From: JAABRB01 sp041617635
GTDB taxonomy: Bacteria > Pseudomonadota > Gammaproteobacteria > Burkholderiales > SG8-39
DNA length: 8,011 nt
NCBI GenBank assembly: GCA_041617635.1
Contig: JBFJOO010000142.1
Span: 1-8,011 of the forward strand
Direction: 5' to 3'
Below are positions 6,880 through 8,011 of the stretch, piece by piece; position 1 is the first letter of the stretch, and each line of letters begins with the position of its first letter. Under the pieces are notes generated by a model. The model was not told the origin of the DNA, searched no databases, and worked only from the letters and a program-made list of their open reading frames with translations. The translations under genes were made by a program, and so were the position numbers.

Positions 6880-6886
6880 GAGTCGT

Positions 6887-6895
6887 CTCCTTCCT
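6887..6895 (-). promoter_or_regulatory. Ribosome binding site of osmC
   Basis: On the minus strand the sequence reads AGGAAGGAG, ending seven bases before the ATG at 6879. It decides the start codon against the longer alternative at 6915. Confidence 0.85.
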
Positions 6896-6910
6896 TTGCC
6901 TGTGGAACAC

Positions 6911-6938
6911 GCCAAGACCTTGGCACGATGGGCGTGCC
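6911..6938 (-). promoter_or_regulatory. Two overlapping inverted repeats between the mutase remnant and osmC
   Basis: GCCAAG-AC-CTTGGC (6911-6924) is a perfect 6-bp dyad with a 2-bp centre, too tight for an RNA hairpin but suitable as a protein-binding site upstream of osmC. GGCACG (6922-6927) and CGTGCC (6933-6938) form a 6-bp stem with a 5-base loop just after the remnant stop, and could be the old terminator stem of a mutase gene. No T-run follows. The two structures overlap at 6922-6924. Confidence 0.4.
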
Positions 6939-6946
6939 CGCGCCGC

Positions 6947-7096
6947 TCACATCGAGCGGCGGTACTGCCCGCCGACCTCGAAGAGCGCGTGCGTGATCTG
7001 CCCTAACGAGCAGACGCGCACCGCGCCCATCAGCTTCGCGAAAACGTTCTCGTTCCGGATCACCGCGTCCTGCAGCCGCTTGAGCATCTCCGGCGC
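6947..7096 (-). pseudogene. Displaced 3'-end remnant of an IcmF-type mutase gene
   Basis: This stretch translates to the last 49 residues of a mutase C-terminus (from APEMLKRLQDAVIRNENVF to EVGGQYRRSM) with its own TGA stop. It is homologous to the end of the intact gene at 7794-8009, offset by 847 bp. By hand count, 128 of 147 bases (6950-7096 against 7797-7943) and 45 of 49 residues match. It has no start and no upstream body: homology stops at 7096, one base before the TAG stop of the secreted-protein gene. Most base differences are silent, so the copy diverged while still under selection and was truncated later, or came from a related gene. It is too short to function alone. Confidence 0.9.
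7044..7088. repeat. Direct repeat, copy in the mutase remnant (45 bp identical to 7891-7935)
   Basis: Partner of the repeat in the intact mutase tail. The differences between the two tails cluster outside this block, on both sides. Confidence 0.9.
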
Positions 7097-7097
7097 C

Positions 7098-7697
7098 CTA
7101 CGGCCCCGGCACCAGCTTGGTCGCCTTCTCCAGCAAGGAAAAATCGTAGTCCTTGCAGCTCACGTTCGGGTTCGTGGGCGCGAACATGCCGAGCGGGTTG
7201 TCCTTGAATATCCAAGCATGCAGGTCGTAATGCGCGAACTCCTTCGGAATGAGCGGTTCGTGCCCCTCCATCGGGCCCTGGAAGGGCTGGCCGAGGACAG
7301 AGGGCCGCTCCTTGGTCTCCGGCGTCAAAGGCACGAGCCACTCGACCGCCACCAGCTTGAGTTCCTTGCCCACGGGCTCGTAGATCAGCACGTTGGGCTT
7401 CATCGGATCGGGGGCACCCCGCACCGTGAGGTTGACGAAGTGCACGCCCATCCCGCCCTTGGCGTATTCCATGTGTCCGGGCATTTTCTCGCCGGAGTAG
7501 TGCACGCAGCCCACGGTCGACAGGTAGAGGTCGCGCACGGCCACCTTGTAGTCCTTGTATTTCTCCATCGCCTTGCGCAAGGCATCGATCTGTGCCTTGT
7601 CAGGCTCTGCTGCAGCGGCGGGTATGAGGCCCGTGCCGAAACAGGCAAGCCCCAGCGCTACGACGAAGGCATAACGAGCAGATTTTGCGAATCTCAT
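7098..7697 (-). CDS. Secreted/periplasmic protein of unknown function
   Basis: This 199-aa protein has a clear Sec-type signal peptide: positively charged start (MRFAKSARYA), hydrophobic stretch (FVVALGLACFGTGLIP), and cleavage probably after AAAA at about 30. The mature part contains YKDYKVAVRDLYLSTVGCVHY, GGMGVHFVNL, PNVLIYEPVGKELKLVAVEWLVPL and YDLHAWIFKDNPLGMFAPTNPNVSC. I recognise this as a pattern seen in small uncharacterised exported proteins of proteobacteria, with 'VLIYEP...LVAVE' and 'NP.G.FAP.NP.V.C' blocks, but know no function. Mature cysteines Cys64 and Cys181 could form a disulfide. ATG at 7697 follows a GGAGG (7705-7709) at seven bases. It lies between two copies of the mutase 3' end, and its TAG stop abuts the remnant, so its last residues (after about 182) may have been altered by the junction. 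Confidence 0.85.
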   Translation of the reverse strand: MRFAKSARYAFVVALGLACFGTGLIPAAAAEPDKAQIDALRKAMEKYKDYKVAVRDLYLSTVGCVHYSGEKMPGHMEYAKGGMGVHFVNLTVRGAPDPMKPNVLIYEPVGKELKLVAVEWLVPLTPETKERPSVLGQPFQGPMEGHEPLIPKEFAHYDLHAWIFKDNPLGMFAPTNPNVSCKDYDFSLLEKATKLVPGP

Positions 7698-7793
7698 TCT
7701 GTTTCCTCCAGGTTTCTTATTGATTTCCGAGTTGCCGCAGACGCATCTGTGATGAGAAATTCTGAGCCGCAGCGATGCGTCCCGGTTGCCATA
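7698..7793 (-). promoter_or_regulatory. Spacer between mutase and secreted-protein genes with GACGCATC inverted repeat
   Basis: GACGCATC (7740-7747) and GATGCGTC (7774-7781) form an 8-bp inverted repeat with a 26-base spacer, just after the mutase stop on the minus strand. The fragment nearest the secreted gene is AT-richer and ends in its GGAGG ribosome site. The spacer may hold a terminator stem for the mutase gene and a promoter for the secreted gene. No convincing -35/-10 pair or T-run is visible. Confidence 0.35.
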
Positions 7794-8011
7794 CTACATG
7801 CTCCTGCGATACTGCCCCCCGACCTCGAAGAGGGCGTGCGTGATTTGCCCGAGCGAGCAGACGCGCGCCGCGTCCATTAGCACCGCGAAGACGTTCTCGT
7901 TCCGGATCACCGCGTCCTGCAGCCGCTTGAGCATCGCAGGCGCTGCCTTGGCATTGCGCCGCTTGAATTCGCGCAGGCGCTTGAGCTGGGACTGCTTTTC
8001 CTCATCGCTAG
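7794..8011 (-). CDS. C-terminus of IcmF-type (fused isobutyryl-CoA) mutase, 5' end beyond window
   Basis: Only the last 71 codons (8009-7797) plus the TAG stop are in the window; the gene enters from the right edge. The sequence (SDEEKQSQLKRLREFKRRN, then APAMLKRLQDAVIRNENVFAVLMDAARVCSLGQITHALFEVGGQYRRSM) matches my memory of the C-terminal end of large B12-dependent acyl-CoA mutases in which the cobalamin domain, a G-protein chaperone and the mutase domain are fused (IcmF). These isomerise isobutyryl-CoA and n-butyryl-CoA or related acyl-CoAs; in databases many are labelled methylmalonyl-CoA mutase. The catalytic and B12-binding parts are outside the window, so family placement rests on the tail alone. 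A second, broken copy of this tail lies 847 bp downstream. Confidence 0.8.
   Translation of the reverse strand, partial: SDEEKQSQLKRLREFKRRNAKAAPAMLKRLQDAVIRNENVFAVLMDAARVCSLGQITHALFEVGGQYRRSM
7891..7935. repeat. Direct repeat, copy in the intact mutase gene (45 bp identical to 7044-7088)
   Basis: This block is base-for-base identical to 7044-7088 in the remnant, offset 847 bp. It is the longest uninterrupted match within a roughly 147-bp homologous stretch. The two copies are in direct orientation and flank the secreted-protein gene, so recombination between them could delete it. Confidence 0.9.

Noticed and set aside
6880..6915. Longer OsmC protein starting at the ATG at 6915
   Set aside because: The extra 12 residues would be translated from the ribosome binding site itself, and the shorter form places the cysteines at 59 and 125 as in E. 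coli OsmC.
7635..7650. Lipoprotein box at Cys19 of the secreted protein
   Set aside because: The residues before the cysteine are G-L-A, lacking the usual Leu at -3, while a good AAAA signal peptidase I site lies 11 residues later.
6993..7880. Plus-strand reading frame of 295 codons across the mutase remnant, secreted gene and spacer
   Set aside because: It crosses three unrelated minus-strand elements, has no plausible ribosome site, and its product is antisense-like.
6947..8011. Insertion sequence or transposon as the cause of the duplicated tail
   Set aside because: There is no transposase, no terminal inverted repeats, and the direct repeat (about 147 bp, 87% identical by hand count) is far too long for a target-site duplication.

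Overview
The window is GC-rich, tightly packed bacterial chromosome. Its genes most resemble those of a proteobacterium. A beta-proteobacterium (Burkholderiales or relatives) is my best guess, based on the fused-mutase (IcmF-type) C-terminus, the OsmC protein and the secreted protein family. That placement is inference. No tRNA, rRNA, CRISPR array, transposase or integrase is visible, and no gene-free stretch exceeds 300 bases.

Region 1 (1-5468, all minus strand) is one operon, transcribed from about 5470 down past the window edge. In order it encodes a substrate-binding protein with a Tat-like signal, two CUT1-type permeases, a MalK/UgpC-type ATPase and an arylsulfatase cut off at position 1. 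The genes are 23 bp apart, overlapping by 4 bp (twice), and 11 bp apart. This is a complete carbohydrate-type ABC importer joined to a sulfatase. The sulfatase has no signal peptide and has every catalytic residue expected so far, including the cysteine converted to formylglycine. The simplest reading is that a sulfated small molecule (sugar, polyol or aryl sulfate ester) is imported intact and desulfated in the cytoplasm.

Region 2 (5469-6345) holds an AT-rich divergent control region and a plus-strand GntR/HutC-type regulator with a UTRA domain. The control region carries two 11-bp sites, identical but in opposite orientation, with a GTAC-N7-GTAC dyad between them. The regulator probably controls the importer operon and itself, using the imported compound or a breakdown product as signal.

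Region 3 (6346-8011, minus strand) is a separate neighbourhood. It contains the last 71 codons of an IcmF-type acyl-CoA mutase (7794-8009), a small secreted protein of unknown function (7098-7697), a second, truncated copy of the mutase 3' end (6947-7096) and an OsmC peroxidase (6451-6879). The duplicated mutase tail flanks the secreted-protein gene at an 847-bp offset. This looks like insertion or recombination at the 3' end of the mutase gene that left a displaced remnant. An inverted-repeat-rich spacer separates the convergent gntR and osmC genes.
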